64,000 bases of DNA from Nymphaea colorata. Lineage: Eukaryota > Streptophyta > Magnoliopsida > Nymphaeales > Nymphaeaceae. Below the pieces are notes generated by a model, which saw nothing but the letters and a program-made list of their open reading frames with translations, did not search any database and was not told the DNA's origin. Shown one piece after another: positions 21,388 to 34,600 of the stretch (the stretch's first letter is position 1; every line of letters begins with the position of its first letter). The position numbers were made by a program, and so were the translations under genes. Where the stretch lies: the NCBI RefSeq assembly GCF_008831285.2, contig NC_045151.1:6151682-6215681 (forward strand). Direction: 5' to 3'.

Positions 21388-22226
21388 TTTTCATTACCAA
21401 AACGACCATTTTACCCCTCTTCACACCAAAATATTAGTTGACAATGCCAACTTCACATTAAACCCTTTTCGAGTGATATCATTGATTTTCAAAGCCAAAT
21501 TCTCATCATAAACCTTTCTTTCCCAAATTTCAGCTGAAATGAGCTCATTGGTTCAGTTTATCGAACAATTCTTAGCAATGACACTTTGTCAATCTCCACT
21601 GAACTCCCATTAAAGTTTTCTCAACGTCAAAAGAGTATTTTCAAAGTTATTTTTCACTTACTCATCTTAATTTGAGCTTCAGAGAGTCATCCTAACACCA
21701 CAGTCACTCTTGCTTTTTTATTTTGAGTGTCTCAACTAAAATTCTCTCAATCTGCATCTAGTCATCCTATGTTGAGCTAACAACATATTCTTTAGTATTA
21801 GAATTTGCTATCATTAGCTCAATTTGGATTAGTTCATCTTGAATCTAGATCATTTCCGATTTTCATTCATTTCTCCCACATGTTTGGAGCTCTCATTATC
21901 AGCTCAAACAATGAGCTGAAATTCTTACAACCTAGAATTCAAATTGGTGATTTCTTTGCATCAATGTGATTGAACATGCTTCCACAAAATATTATGAGCT
22001 TCAATTCAATGAGATAACATCCCAATCACACAACTGATCATTGCTCTAAACTATTCAACCTTGTCCAATCTAAACATTGTCGCTTATGGCTTCAGAGCTA
22101 AAATTTGACCAATATGAGATTTTGATTTCGAATCTAAGCACACTGATGGATTCAACATCACTCGATGGATTTAACATCACTTACAAACAAGATCAAGATC
22201 TACGTTTCTCATTTTACCCTCCACAT

Positions 22227-22401
22227 TTCCATTTTATAGCTTGGTCAATTTGAAAATTTTAATTTTCCAATGGCAAATCAAGTCATTTTTTTATAAAACT
22301 TCACATGAATATATTCCATTTTATAGCTTGGTCAATTCGAAAATTTTGATTTTCCAATGACAAATCAAGTCATTTTCTCATAAAACTTTACATGAATATA
22401 T
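22227..22401. repeat. tandem duplication, 87-bp unit x 2
   Basis: Two adjacent copies start TTCCATTTTATAGCTTGGTC at 22227 and 22314. They differ by a handful of substitutions and short T-run changes. They lie inside the 5.37-kb insertion. Confidence 0.88.
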
Positions 22402-23197
22402 ATTCTATTGTATATGGTTCTGCAAAGTTTGATATCCAGGTTGACATGCAGAACATGGTTTATGTGTCGGGGGTAAAATGTGATTTGACAAATATACATG
22501 ATTTTCATATTTTTCTAAGTTAGTAGCCACATCACCCTAATTTACTTGTTTCATATGCTAGACTTGAGCCCATTTTGGCTCACAAAGGGCCTAAACTCAT
22601 TTTGAATTTAGGGCAGATTGAAACTTACCTAAAACTGGTTTGGTTTGGACCTACGTCCAACCTAGTCCAGACTTAGGGCAAGTCCAAGTCAACATTATAG
22701 CACTGAGCTTGAGCTCACTGAACCCAAGATGAGCCCAGGTCCTGTGCTTGGATCTCAAATTTTGATTTTAAATTCCAAATCTATAATTTGGATTCATAAT
22801 CTCCATTATTTCATATTTAGATCTCATATATGATATCCAAAACAATTTTCTCAATCTAGAGCATGAGCTAAACCTTGATTAGGATCCAAAACAAGCATCA
22901 GATCTTCAATCCAATCTCTAAACTGATCCATCTTGGATAGGATCAATCCTGGCCATCCATCTCAGGGCTGCCTAGGGTTTTTCACAATTTCCAAAAATGT
23001 GAACCCTAAAGTGTTACCTCTCACTCCTATGATCTTATAAATTAGTTAAAAATGAATATTATCTAGCAAAATATGAGCCTTGGATCAAACCTCCAACCAT
23101 ATTTCAACCGTAGATATGTTGATACCTCAACAATCCATGTTTTTCTATTTCTTAATATCTGATTGGCTAGATTGCATTAAAATCTAGCCAAAACCAC

Positions 23198-23205
23198 TAT
23201 AAATA
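23198..23205 (+). promoter_or_regulatory. TATA box, with nearby 5' splice-site-like sequence
   Basis: TATAAATA is preceded 37 bp upstream by GATTGGCT (inverted CCAAT). About 35 bp downstream lies a pyrimidine-rich CCTCTATTCCCCTCCC start-like region, then ATG and GAAGGTAAGT, a good 5' splice site, at ~23258. This looks like a genuine plant pol II promoter inside the insertion. No ORF follows, so it probably drove transcription of the element itself. Confidence 0.55.
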
Positions 23206-26200
23206 GGGAGGGGGGTCATCCATCCCTCTATTCCCCTCCCTTGTGCATGACTTCGAAGGTAAGTTATCTTCTCTCTCTCATGCTTTACTTAGTTTATTTC
23301 TTGCTTTTACTAACATTGATTTCCTGAAGTATTTCCATGTGGTTGGAACATGGACGAAAGAAGAAGAAAGAAGAAGAGAAGAAAACAAAAAGAAGAAGAA
23401 GAAGAAGAAGAAAAGTGGCATCTCTCTCTCTCTCTCTCATGGGTTTCATGTAGGCATTTTCTCCCACTTATCTACGTCCATAAACTCTTCATTAGCTTTT
23501 TTCTTTTATGTAGATCGCAATGCACTTGCACATGCACATAGTTCATTGTCTTTATGCATATATGTTTGATTTCTTTGCTTTGTTTAGTTTGATTCACATA
23601 CTTAGATGTTGGTTTTCTATTTATTTGCTGTATTTTAAATTTCAATATGCTTAACTGATTGATTTATGTGATTAATTTCATGACATTTGGGGATTTTTTG
23701 ATAAAAAATTAGTTTAAGAGATGTTAAATTTTAAGTAAGGTGAAAATTTGTTTTGTTGTTAGCGGACATATTTTTACCTAACTTCAAATGGATATATCTT
23801 TTAAACTAGATATTATTTTTCAATCCACAAAAGAACCTAATTTTGTATATGTTTATAGTTTGTGTGTATCAATTTTTATATATTTTCATTATGACTTGAC
23901 CCCTCTATCAGACTGATTTCTGAAACTTGTTTTTCTGCCTCACATTTTTAATAGAACTAAGTCGTACATTTCTCTATTTTAATTAACTTAGTTTTTTCAT
24001 TCCGTAGCTCCAAATGGAGTTCTGTAAAAGCTAAAAGTTTTCCACATGTGTCTAGTTTATTTACCTAATATTTTATGCATGTTGATTTGACCATTCAATT
24101 GAATGGTTTGCTTGAACCTATTGTCTTCAACTTTCTGCAACTTTTTTTTCAAAACTTTGTTAAAAAAAAAAAACAAAATTTTTGCTTGACTTTGCACACA
24201 TATTATTTTATGTGTATTTGTTCCTTTTTAGTGCTTTCAAGTTCTTTAGTTTTTTTGTCATGTCATGACTCTATTCTCCAAATTTCAGTGAAAACTGAAT
24301 TTTCCACTCCTTCAAATAGGACCACAACAAGTGTTTACATTAGTTTATTGCAAAAGGTAAATTTTTAGTAATTTTTCCACTTTATCATTTTATTGTCTGA
24401 AATTCCTTGAATTTGTAAATTTCTATAAATTTTGATATGTAGAAAACTTATGAACTAAATTTTCTAAATCCTCTTTTCATCTATTTGAAATTCGTGCATA
24501 AATTGACATAATGACAGTCTTTTGTAGGATTCATGTTTTTCGAGTTCCCGCACCAACTTGTTTGATGCATAGCACTCTCATTTGTGGTCCTTTTATTGTC
24601 ATTTATGTTTTCGTAGATTCTCTATTATGTAATGATTCTATATACCAAATTGCATGTTAATTCATGCAGGTTTGGCATATCTTTCATATTGGCAAAGTTT
24701 GTGATTTGAACTATTTCTTGCTTTTTTGCTTTATGTTTTCCACAGAAAAGTGTCCACTAGTTATGTTTTCATGCCTATATCATTTTATCCTTAAAAGCTT
24801 TTTCGAACATTTCTTATGATTAAAAGTTTGATAAACACAGAGTTAATGTACCAAGTTTCATGAATATTGAACATCATTATATTGACATTTGCATTCATGC
24901 AACTTGAACTTCAAAGCTCTTTTATAGTATTCTAGTACTTAGTCAAATTTTATAGATGAATAACTTTCATATTTTTTATTATTTTTTGAATGTACAAAGT
25001 TCTACTGATTCTTTGAGCAAAGAAACTATGGTCCAAATTTCAAGCCAATCCAAGTTGTTTTGATATCTTTTGAGTCGTGCAAAGTAATAGTAAAATTGTT
25101 TTTTGCTTTGTTTTTTGTAGAAAATTTGTCTTATGCGTAGATGTCCTTGCTTAACATCTTTTTGTGGAAAATAAATTTTTCAAATTTATCACTTGAAACT
25201 GACTATTTGATATGTTGTGATTCTTCAACCAAAATCTCGCAAAGATTAGGGATATTTGCCGATCTTTGAGGACCAATCAAATCAGTTGCTGAGAATAAGT
25301 TATAGTTTTTCTAGGATTTGGCCAAATTTCTATTTTCTCTAGTTAGGGATTTTTCGTTCGATTTTTTGTTTTTAATCAATCATTTTTTACTTTCTATGTA
25401 GAAAAATTCCAAACTAATGTGGTTAATTAGGTTTCATATTAATCAAGTTAGGATCGTCAATTATATACATGTAGTAACATGTCATGTATATACTTTACCT
25501 AAGTTGATTATATAAAAATGCACCTTTTGAAATCATATTTTTCAAATGCACATTTTCTAATTAGCATATTGCAAACTTGCTTTTCTTAAAACCTGGATTT
25601 ATTCAATGAATGAGAACTAATCCTTAGTGTTAAACCCACCTAAAGCCTTACTTTTCTCTCAGTATCTTAATCAATACATGATATTGAGTCTACAATCATG
25701 CACCTAAACCTAACTCACAACAAACTCCCCATGAATTTGGTGTGAACACTAGTTAGGTTAAACCTAGACCCTAGTCAGGTTTAATCTAAACCCTAGTCAG
25801 TTTAACCAAAATCCTAATTAAGATTGGACTTGTGGATCTTAGAAAAATTGGATCTAGATCTGAATGAATTCGATTTAAATATTGAATTTAAGATCAAGTA
25901 CAAAATGGGATCTGAATTTGACAAAGTCGATATGATTTGGATCAAAGGAATCATATTTTTGAACCTAGATCTTATGATAATTGGATTTCATATCAACATT
26001 TTTGGATTTAGATTTCGTAGAATTTGGATCAAGATTTCAAACCCCTATCCTAAACCTTAGAATCCAAAATCCAAAATCCTTAAGAGTGGATCATTAGAAT
26101 TCCTTTTTGATCTGGATTATGAACTTTGAATCAAAGATCACTTGTGAATTGAATTTACATCTTCCAACTCCTAGTTAGAATTTGAATTTAAACTCTTGTA

Positions 26201-26761
26201 AACCATACAGTTGGATCAATCAATGAATGTTTAGATCATCCTTAGTCAATTTGGATCTGAACTTTGAGTGAAGGCTTCCTAGGCCCACGGCCCAAACTCA
26301 GAGGCCAAGTCCCAATAAGTATTGAGTCAAGTTTTGCATGCATTCATATCAAATCTAGGAGTTACCTCTTGCCTGGATTATGATGGTACGGATCATGAAC
26401 TATATTACACCATAGAGGTATTTTTAGTTCTTGCTCTCCAATTTACGATAATCCACTGAGTTTTTTAAAACTCTTCCATTTCAAAATTTATGACTCTCCC
26501 TTTGCATTTAGGTTTGATGACAATTACATAGTGGGACCTTAAATATTCAATCTAGTCGTTGATCTGATTATCCTTGTTAAAAGTGCAAGAACTATTAGAT
26601 TTTGTACTGATGATTTGAGTCCTATCTCTCGTGGATTCTCATAATAAGAATGCAGAGGTGAGTTAATATTTAATTTCTGCTTCTTTTGATCCCATGTGAA
26701 CAGTCATGACGTGCAAGATTGCAAAATTTTGCATGGTCAATGGAGGTGCACTCTATCAAAA

Positions 26762-27480
26762 ATACACATGGTAATGATCTTGGCTCTAACTTGTGCCTAG
26801 TGTGAACTATCAAGTATGGATAGCATAAACAACGAAATGTTCTCATGTAATTATAATTTTGTTGGTACCAAAGAATCATTCATATGGTGAATATATATTT
26901 AATACATGTGTAGGCAGTTGATTATGTTCCAAATTGTTGTATTAAATGCTTCAACCTAGTATTTGAAGGTAAGTATGCACTAAACAATGTTGCCAACCTA
27001 ACTCAGTTAGAATGATGTTTCCTATTCGTTTGTCTATTCTACTGAGGGACATAAAAGCAAGACATCATCTAATGTATCCCATTAGCTTCCATTAATTCTT
27101 TCATTTTATGATTGTTGAATTCAATGCCACCATGTGAATAGGATACTTTTATTGGTTTATTAAACTAAGTTTTTACATAAACTAACCATTTTTAAAACAA
27201 GAGAGAAATGTTGATTTCTTTTTTAGAGGAAAAATCCAAAAAGATCTGGTTGCGTCATCTATAATGGCAACATACTAATGCATCACTTGAATAGATTTGA
27301 TTGAAGAGGAAAGGACCCCACGGATCACATTGGATTTTATCAAGATCATCAGAATGACAAACGAAATGAATTTGACAAAGCACACCAAAACACACATGTT
27401 TTCCCTATTTTTCATGAACATGATATATATGTTTGTTTTTCTTTCAAAACTCTAAACTATGAAAATTGACATGGTTAATC
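26762..27480 (-). pseudogene. copia integrase (5' part) of the split element
   Basis: The minus strand reads MRTFRCLCYPYL and HTRHKLEPRSLPCVFL at about 26850-26762, the conserved copia integrase C-terminal segment (FGCLCYPYLRPYT-like). The catalytic core further up (27480-26880) is recognisable only in pieces because of stops and indels. Confidence 0.75.
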
Positions 27481-27899
27481 TTCTATGCCAAGTATTTAAA
27501 CTAACTATTTTAGATGGTTGGAGACATTCTCCTCCCTTATTGCCAGCTGTAGCATATAGAGATTGTCTTGTCTTGCTTCTTCAATAATCAACTGCTCCAT
27601 TGCTCTACTATTTATTTTGATGTCATTACAAGAAAACAAAAAATCTATAGGTGAATCAGTTGGGATGGATCATAAAAAAATGAGGCTCCTCTTGATTTTT
27701 GGAACTACTAACACATTATCTAATTTCAAAGTACCATAGGTTGTTTTTAATCTTCATGTCTCCAATATGTGAGATGTCAAGAAACTAACATCTTCTATCA
27801 TAATCTTCTCATGTTCATCATCCTTAAGTACATTTAATGACATACCTATGTCTGCAATTATATGCAAGGTCAACCTTGTGCCTGGAAACTAGGCGTGAT

Positions 27900-28480
27900 C
27901 GTGGTTATCTGCAATTTTTACTGCAGCTAATGCCTCTACTGCATCATCAGTCTTATAGGAAATATGATTTGACTTAAAACATATATGACAGAACATACCT
28001 TTTTCCTTATTAAATGATTTGCCTTTGTAGTCTCCTTGTTTTGATTGATTATTATTTTGTATCTGCCCTTTCTTTGTTGTTTCTTCTTTGCTCCATGATT
28101 GCCATGGTTGTAGGAATTGAATCCCCTACCCTGTGAGGTGAAGTTTTGTCCAACTCTTTCTCTCCTATTATTTCCAAAATTCTTCCCTACATGTAAAATG
28201 CAATATGATGCTCCACATCTCCTTCAACACAACACGATTCAACATTTCAGAGTTTCATGGCTTTGCAAAAGTGTTATCAGCCCCTTGTAAGATGGTATTA
28301 AGGGTTTCAATATGGATGTAACGCATGATTCATAGCATGTCTCCAATCCATTCAGCAATAGAAACACGTTCGCATGATCATTGACAGGTTTTCTTATTGC
28401 TGCCAATTCATTACAAGTGTTTTTGGAGACCCTAGTATAATTGTTCATACTCATGCTATTCTTCTTGTGCATCTGCAATT
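27900..28480 (-). pseudogene. copia Gag with zinc-knuckle remnant
   Basis: The open frame 28478-28239 reads NEYTRVSKN-like and VNDHANVFLLLNGLETCYESCVT, the Gag segment usually seen as LLNGLGPEYE. Further down (about 28000-27960) CHICFKSNHISYK is the remains of the CCHC knuckle. Confidence 0.72.
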
Positions 28481-28850
28481 TTCAACAAGCAACACTCCCT
28501 CTCCTGACCAACCCAAAGACCGTCCCAAGTACATTTTTAGAGTGGGTACCAGCAATCTAGGCTCGCAAAAGACTATATTATTTCTTCCATTGTAGGTAAT
28601 CAGGATTGATTTCCTTATCACCATTGACAATATATTGAATAGGAGAAGGGACTTCCACATTTATAAATCCAAACAGATATCGGCTCTCAATCAAAACCAA
28701 GACATGTGTCTTCCATAAGATAAAAATGTTTTATGTCAAATTAATCAACACAAAACTTGATATATTGAGTGTAGAAGGAGAAAGATATTTATGAGCCGCA
28801 TTTGATGCATATAAAACAGTATGGTGTTACCCTATATGGCTCTGATACCA

Positions 28851-29387
28851 TAAAGCACCATTTGGCACCCATAACAGATTGATACTGTCCAGTGATTCTA
28901 CATAAAATTTGGGGTAGATTCATGGAACACTAAGTTACAAGGTTCAATAAATATGCCCCAATTTTTGGGGCAGTTTCACTGGATAGTAACAATTTGTTAC
29001 TGGTGCAAAAAAAAGCCTCTAAAGGATCTAACTCAATATACGGGTAACAAATGAAGCAGTGAGAAGAGAGAAAAGAAAGAATTTGTGCTCAGTTTTTTTG
29101 TTAACTCAATAGAATATGATACAAGAGAATATGTAGTTCTAATTAACCACATATGGTAGTGAGGTTAATTAGTAACTAACACATTGTATAAGAAATATGA
29201 TAAAGACCATGAAATTTTTAAAAAATTTGATTGTGTTATAAGAAAATATCTCAAACAACATTATGATTTTGAATCTTAAGTTAATGGCTCTGCCGTTTGA
29301 TTTGCTTGATGATGCACAACAGACCTGAAGACTTTCTCATTAGTAGATTTTGGATTAGCACATTTTGGATCAATTTCTGATTCAATA
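28851..29387 (-). repeat. 5' LTR of the split copia element, with PBS at 28838-28850
   Basis: Starts TATTGAATCAGAAATT at 29387 and ends at the primer-binding site, whose minus-strand sequence is TGGTATCAGAGCCA. The bases 29388-29392 (GTATT) would be the target duplication, but the other end is lost. Confidence 0.8.
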
Positions 29388-29392
29388 GTATT

Positions 29393-30160
29393 CTAGCAGG
29401 CTGCTGCATGTCTGACTTCAGCGACATTGTTTTGCTTCCATGGTCAACTCAATAGCTATGTTTTGAGATCTTGGGATAGGGTTCTTCTTGTTCGCATGCT
29501 TGCCACTTTGGGTAATTTTCATTAGTCCTCCATCTACCACGTCCGAAAAGAAAAACAAGCTAGTAGTGGCCTCCTCAAAGCAGTGATTTCCCATCCTGAA
29601 AAAATTTTTGGGAAGAGAGGGAGAGGTGGACAGCTTGTGAAACCAGGCGTTTGCTGTGTAGCATGAGTTGAAATAAACAATAAGAATGTATTAAAAACTT
29701 GTGCCTTAGGTGATTGCCTCATCTATGAGGCACAGCTCTATTAAAAGCATGCACTTCATCTTAGTGAAGAGCATGCTTACGAAAGGGTGCATCACCCTTA
29801 CACCTTAAGGTGAAAATACCTTGAAGCATACCGTTTGAGGTGTGAAGCGTACACCTCTAACAACAATGCCATATTATGGCTACTAATGTTTCTCTTTGGG
29901 GAAAGGAAACATCAGGCCTGCTTGATGTTGTTGGATGACTAGAAATTAAAATATGTTGATGTTACATCATCATAATCTGTTGCTTATATTCTTTTCAAAA
30001 CTACTTTTTAATGTCGGATTTTAGTTTTCAATAATCTATAATGTCAGATGCTCTTCGAATTTAAACCACCCTGAACATATATATTTTATACTTTAAAGAG
30101 ATGTGTGGTGAGACGTGCCATATGTTCTCAAATCACAAGAGTTGGAAGTGTTCTCCATGA
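29393..30160. other. intergenic, no gene recognised
   Basis: AT-rich DNA with some repeated GCATGC and CACCTTA words around 29740-29870. No coding exon or transposon end could be assigned. Confidence 0.4.
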
Positions 30161-30161
30161 G

Positions 30162-30285
30162 AAGAAATTAAATTTGATTCAAATATGACTAGAACTGAAA
30201 ATAGATTATGGTTGCACTATTGATTGTCACCAAATGAAGACTAATTTAATTGCAGATGCATTAAATAAGAAGAGTTCAAACACTA
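30162..30285 (+). pseudogene. Ty3/gypsy fragment (RNase H-integrase junction)
   Basis: In one frame it reads LNLIQI-stop-LELKIDYGCTIDCH and then NLIADALNKKSS. This matches the chromovirus-type motif LRQRRWLELLKDYDCTIDYH...NVVADALSRKS. The stop is TGA where Trp is expected. The fragment is only about 120 bp and ends directly at a CACTACAAGAAC word (30281). Confidence 0.8.
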
Positions 30286-30346
30286 CAAGAACTTAGTGGT
30301 ATAGTAACATGGATTTTTAGATCGTCATTGTAAAAAAGTCCATTTC

Positions 30347-30535
30347 ATGTTATCAAAAGTGGGTGCAGGAGATGAAAATTTCCTCTCTTCCTCCATCTAT
30401 TTTCCCTCAATCCCTCCCAACTGGTCTCCTCTCTCTCCCCATTCTCGCCTCTGTCAGTCTCCCTGTCTCGTGTTTTGTCCTGCCTCTTCCCCGCCCCCCC
30501 CCCCTCCCCCTCTCACACCTCTCTCTCTCTCACAC

Positions 30536-30581
<46 letters not shown>

Positions 30582-30835
30582 CTTTGTCTTCTCATCACTC
30601 TCTGCCTTCTCCTTCACCTTTCCATTTTGCCCCTCATTCTCACTAACGGATTGCATATTTCTGCAACCATGAAACTCAAGGCCATAATACCATCAGGGAA
30701 AATAGTAAATGACACCACTCTTTGCTTGTTCGACCCTTCATCTTCTATGTTTTGTGATTAGGGTGGCTATCTCTCTCTCTGTCTCTCTCTCAAAGCAACA
30801 TGGGGAGGCTTTGGTAAGACACCATCAAGAGACAC

Positions 30836-30884
<49 letters not shown>

Positions 30885-30900
30885 TCTTTAAACCGAGGGT
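30347..30900. repeat. CT-rich region with two (CT)n microsatellites
   Basis: Long (TC)n runs at about 30537-30576 and 30839-30882, and a C-rich run at ~30492-30510. The Ser/Leu-rich open frames here are products of the repeat. Such CT-rich tracts also occur in plant 5' leaders, but no gene follows that I can recognise. Confidence 0.85.
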
Positions 30901-31473
30901 CATAGTTGCGAACTGAGTTGCAGCCTCCATTCTTTTTCAGTTTTATACTATGAAATTCTAGATTCACATTTTGCACCATTACTTTTCTTTTTCTTTTATA
31001 CTTCTTTCTTTATACTTTATGGAATGATCTTCACAATTTTACTCTAATTGGTGCTGGTTGAGTTATTGGAACAGTGGCAACAATTTCAAAAATTTCATTC
31101 TAGTGGTCACAACGCTTTTTTCTCTTTTATCAACAGATCTGTGAGCGATCTGAACTAGTGATTGATATGCAACTTTTGTTGGTCCAAGTTAATTTATGTA
31201 CACAGCTTTTTGAATTAACACATCACATTCTTTGGACCTTGCATGTGAATTGTCATTTCTGTTATTTATTGACAAGTTGCTAACTACTGACTTGCAAGTA
31301 TGGATAATTGTACTGATGCTCGAACATTCATAGGTCTCATTCTCCATTTTGAACTATGAAATAAATTCTATTTCAGGGTGTTTGGCCTGGCCCATTTCTA
31401 GATAATAATAGGCAAAAACATGTTGGTGGCAACTTGCCATTATTTGGCCTTGTATAACTTGTCTTTATCTGCC

Positions 31474-31689
31474 CTTATATACAGGGGCGGAGCAAGAATT
31501 TTTTCCAGGGGTGGGCCAAATGGTTCAACAAACTTATCCGGGTAGAGCAAAGAGCAAAACTAAATCAGAATACAAAAAATACATTAGACAACTAAAAATT
31601 TCCAAATTTTTATGTAATTTTTTTTTTCAGTTAGCTCAAGTGGGGCCACTGCCTAGGCGACCCCCCCTCCCTCCACCCCTGCTTATATA
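31474..31689. mobile_element. hAT MITE, 200 bp, with perfect 8-bp target duplication
   Basis: CTTATATA at 31474-31481 and 31682-31689 flanks an element (31482-31681) that starts CAGGGGCGGAGC and ends CCTCCACCCCTG. These are inverted ends of the CAGGGGCGGAGC type known from plant hAT elements. The intact target duplication implies recent insertion. No coding capacity. Confidence 0.93.
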
Positions 31690-34600
31690 TCATTTCTTGT
31701 ATGTTATTATTTGATCTGATTGTAACATGAGGAACAATGGAAATCCAAAGCCCAACTCTCAATCAAAGGTTAGTATGTATATTCAAATACACACAAGAAA
31801 ATCCATTTGTCTGTTCTATAGGGTTGCTACAATCTACCTGGTAGTTGTTTGGTGCCTTGTGTTTGGATCTTATTTTGAAAGAGCTGTTCTCTTTATGTTT
31901 ACAAGGTGGAAAAGTTGATTGATTTAAAACGCTCAAGGAAGCCTCTCCTTTTTCATCTTGCATTACGGCCATAACAAGAAAATGCTTTTTCAAAAGCAAG
32001 AATATAATACATAAGAATGGTTAAGGCAATTATTATGCCTGTGGTATATGTGCTTTGTGCATTGCTTGTTTTTTTATAGATAAGTGGCAAGCTACTGAGC
32101 CAATGTGACTTGATTTACTATTTTGCTGGATATTGATCCTCACATTCAAGTCTGTGCTATTCAATTTTCAAGGCCATGTAGGTGTCACTCAATAGGAAAA
32201 CAGGCCTAGTGGTGATAATGTCACTCAGTATTGTCATCGCTACAGCTCTATACCGGTAAATTACGTCTAAGATCACCGGTATTGCTTCCGTTGCTACAGC
32301 CTTCCACTGTGAAAATGGGCTCGCAGGTATAGCCAATCTATTCCGGTGATTAGTATAGATAAAACAATAGCAGTGCACTTTATCACCGCTATAGCCTTCA
32401 ACAATGAATACAAGAACCCCAATTCGTTAAACACGGTTTGAATTTTTTAAATACAGTTCTTGTGCAAGGAGCAGGTGTATATACAACTATACGCTGAGCA
32501 TCTGGTTTTATAAAATTTTCAACAACCCCATTATCAAACACTGCAAGCATTGAAATATCCACCAACATTTAACAAGTTTATTTTACTAAAAAATCATAGT
32601 TCACCGAATTGATGTTCAACAAGTTTATAGCTTAATATCACTAACGAATTTGAACCAATCAAATAGAGTTAGGACAAAATTAGATGTTAGAACCGAGAAA
32701 TTAGTAAGCTGTACTACAAAGTAATTTGAAATAATTAGCACATTCACCAACATATAAAACAAAAATGTATAAGAGAAAACGTAAGCCACCGGCTTGAGTA
32801 AACGACTAGAATCTAAGTTTTGGAAAATTTGAAAGAGAAAACTATACAATGTACTATCAAACAAACAGAAGATGTAAGCATGTTTCTTTTCTCCTTGCTA
32901 AGGCCCACAAGAGCGTGGCATCCAAGCTGATGCAACTTTATCGCCGCTTTCTATTTATTATGGCATCACATGCAACAAAAATAGAAAAATAAGATTCATA
33001 TGAAGGAACAAACTTCGTATTAAGAATTAAATTTAATTTTCATCAACAAGACAAGGAAAAAAATGCTATTTATTAAAGAGTCAGCCAAAGAACCTTGATT
33101 TAAAGCTATTTTTTACTAGCTCTAATAGGATTATCTATTATCAGCTTGATTCTCAAAACCAATATGATATCACACCTTCCACAAGCCTATTGTAGGGCAT
33201 CTACATCAATCAAATGATATGGACACAACTGAACCAACAATTTGCCACCAACTCACAATTCTCTTCGAAATAATACTAAAAAAAGACAAGAAAATCAAAT
33301 TAAGATAAGAAAATGACAGTTGAAAAACACTAACTACAAAAAATAATACATAAATTGTTCTGAAAAAAAGATGGCATAAATTAACATCAGATGCAGCCAA
33401 GGATTTGAACTGCATCATATCTGTGACCAACTAGAGAACAAGAGAGTTCAGTAACATCAAAGAAAGTTCTGAAATCTTCCATCATGTAACAGTAAAAAGT
33501 AAGCAGAACAACCAAAGAACAACAGAAACAGAAGAAAACGCCACCATAGGAAAACAGATTAAGTTACTGAAGAAAAGAAAAAGGGAAAAAGAACTAAGGT
33601 AAATGAATTTCTAGTTTTTGCCACTGATCAAATCAAAAGGAAATTTTCAGATGGGCACATCTCTAGATTCAGAGAAAATAAAGGCAGTCTGTAATCGGTT
33701 CTCTGGTCACATAATAATTAGTGAGCCGTCCAGACGTTGGCTCATGCAGGTTCCAGAACACGTATTATGTCTGACCACACCCAGCCTTCCCTTCACTTTT
33801 GCTATCAAATCTGAACACACCTGCAACATGAATCAACATCAAGGACCATGTACGTAACAAAATCAATGTACGTGGGTAGAAATGAATAGAACAGAGGTAA
33901 AGTTGGTATATTGATTTTGTTATGTAACTGTGGCTATGAAACAGCAACCCTGTTAATTATACTTTTTTTTTTAGCCTTCCATATAATAGAATTACATTAG
34001 TCTCAAGGTGAAATATATGGAGATATTTAGATTTTTTATAGAAGTAAAAGTGCATCTAAATTTCATATATCAACCACAGAGGATAAAATGGAACTCACTT
34101 GTACCGAAGAGTGAAAATCTAATTCAGCTGGAACAAGTGAGTATAATCTAATTCAGAGGATCAATCAGAAGACTAATTCAGCTGGAACATTATTTTCTTG
34201 ATCCTTGGCATTAGCAAAATCAGAAAAATCCTTCAAACAGGCCAGGAAGAGCGTCATTGCTTTGTCATAAAAAGTGCTCCAAAACAAATTTATTGGACCA
34301 AATCTGAAAATAAAAGAAGATAAAAAGCTTCAATGCCAACCTAGATCAGAAAAACACACACGCAAGGAAAAGGAGATTTTTGAAATGTATGCCATGAACA
34401 AGATTGAGAAACAAAGCAACTAGTGTTCAGACTAACTTCAAGGAGTAACTGAAACCATGATTTGAAAGCTATGTACAAATGTCCAATTAATTATAATTGA
34501 ACCAACTTTTGCTTAGACTTCAAATTTAGTAGGTTCAAAGGTTAATAGAGGCTATAAATCAGAATCTAGACAACTACGGTGCAGTGCGGGTAAGACCGCA

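Larger units (their letters stand above)
21383..26761. mobile_element. 5.37-kb insertion with 5-bp target duplication, class uncertain
   Basis: CAAAA occurs at 21383-21387 and 26757-26761. Removing 21388-26756 plus one CAAAA restores the copia integrase frame exactly (CVFLG joined to YLQPQ), which proves an insertion. The 5-bp duplication fits LTR retrotransposons, but the ends (TTTTCATTACC and GCACTCTAT) are neither TG/CA nor inverted repeats. No coding domain is visible. It holds a TATA box at 23198, a GAA-rich and CT-rich stretch at 23350-23440 and many GGATTTGA-type words. It could be a very long solo LTR or a non-autonomous LARD-like element. Confidence 0.75.
19285..29387 (-). mobile_element. 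minus-strand Ty1/copia element, split by a 5.4-kb insertion
   Basis: Minus-strand order: 5' LTR 29387-28851, primer-binding site, Gag, integrase, [insertion 26756-21388], end of integrase, hinge, reverse transcriptase, RNase H, polypurine tract, 3' LTR 19627-~19285. The LTRs share an aligned ~340-bp block, e.g. TAACAGTGGAAGCAG versus TAACAAATGAAGCAG and GATTTGCTTGATGATGC versus GATTTACTTGATGATGC. Both start TATTGAATYAGAA. LTR divergence is obvious and coding parts are riddled with stops, so it is old. Confidence 0.88.

Noticed and set aside
26670-26757. Apparent continuation of the integrase frame (ECTSIDHAKFCN...)
   Set aside because: This part lies inside the 5.37-kb insertion; the real continuation of the integrase is at 21387 and below.
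30347-30979. Ser/Leu-rich and Arg/Glu-rich open frames
   Set aside because: Translations of (CT)n and (AG)n microsatellites, not proteins.
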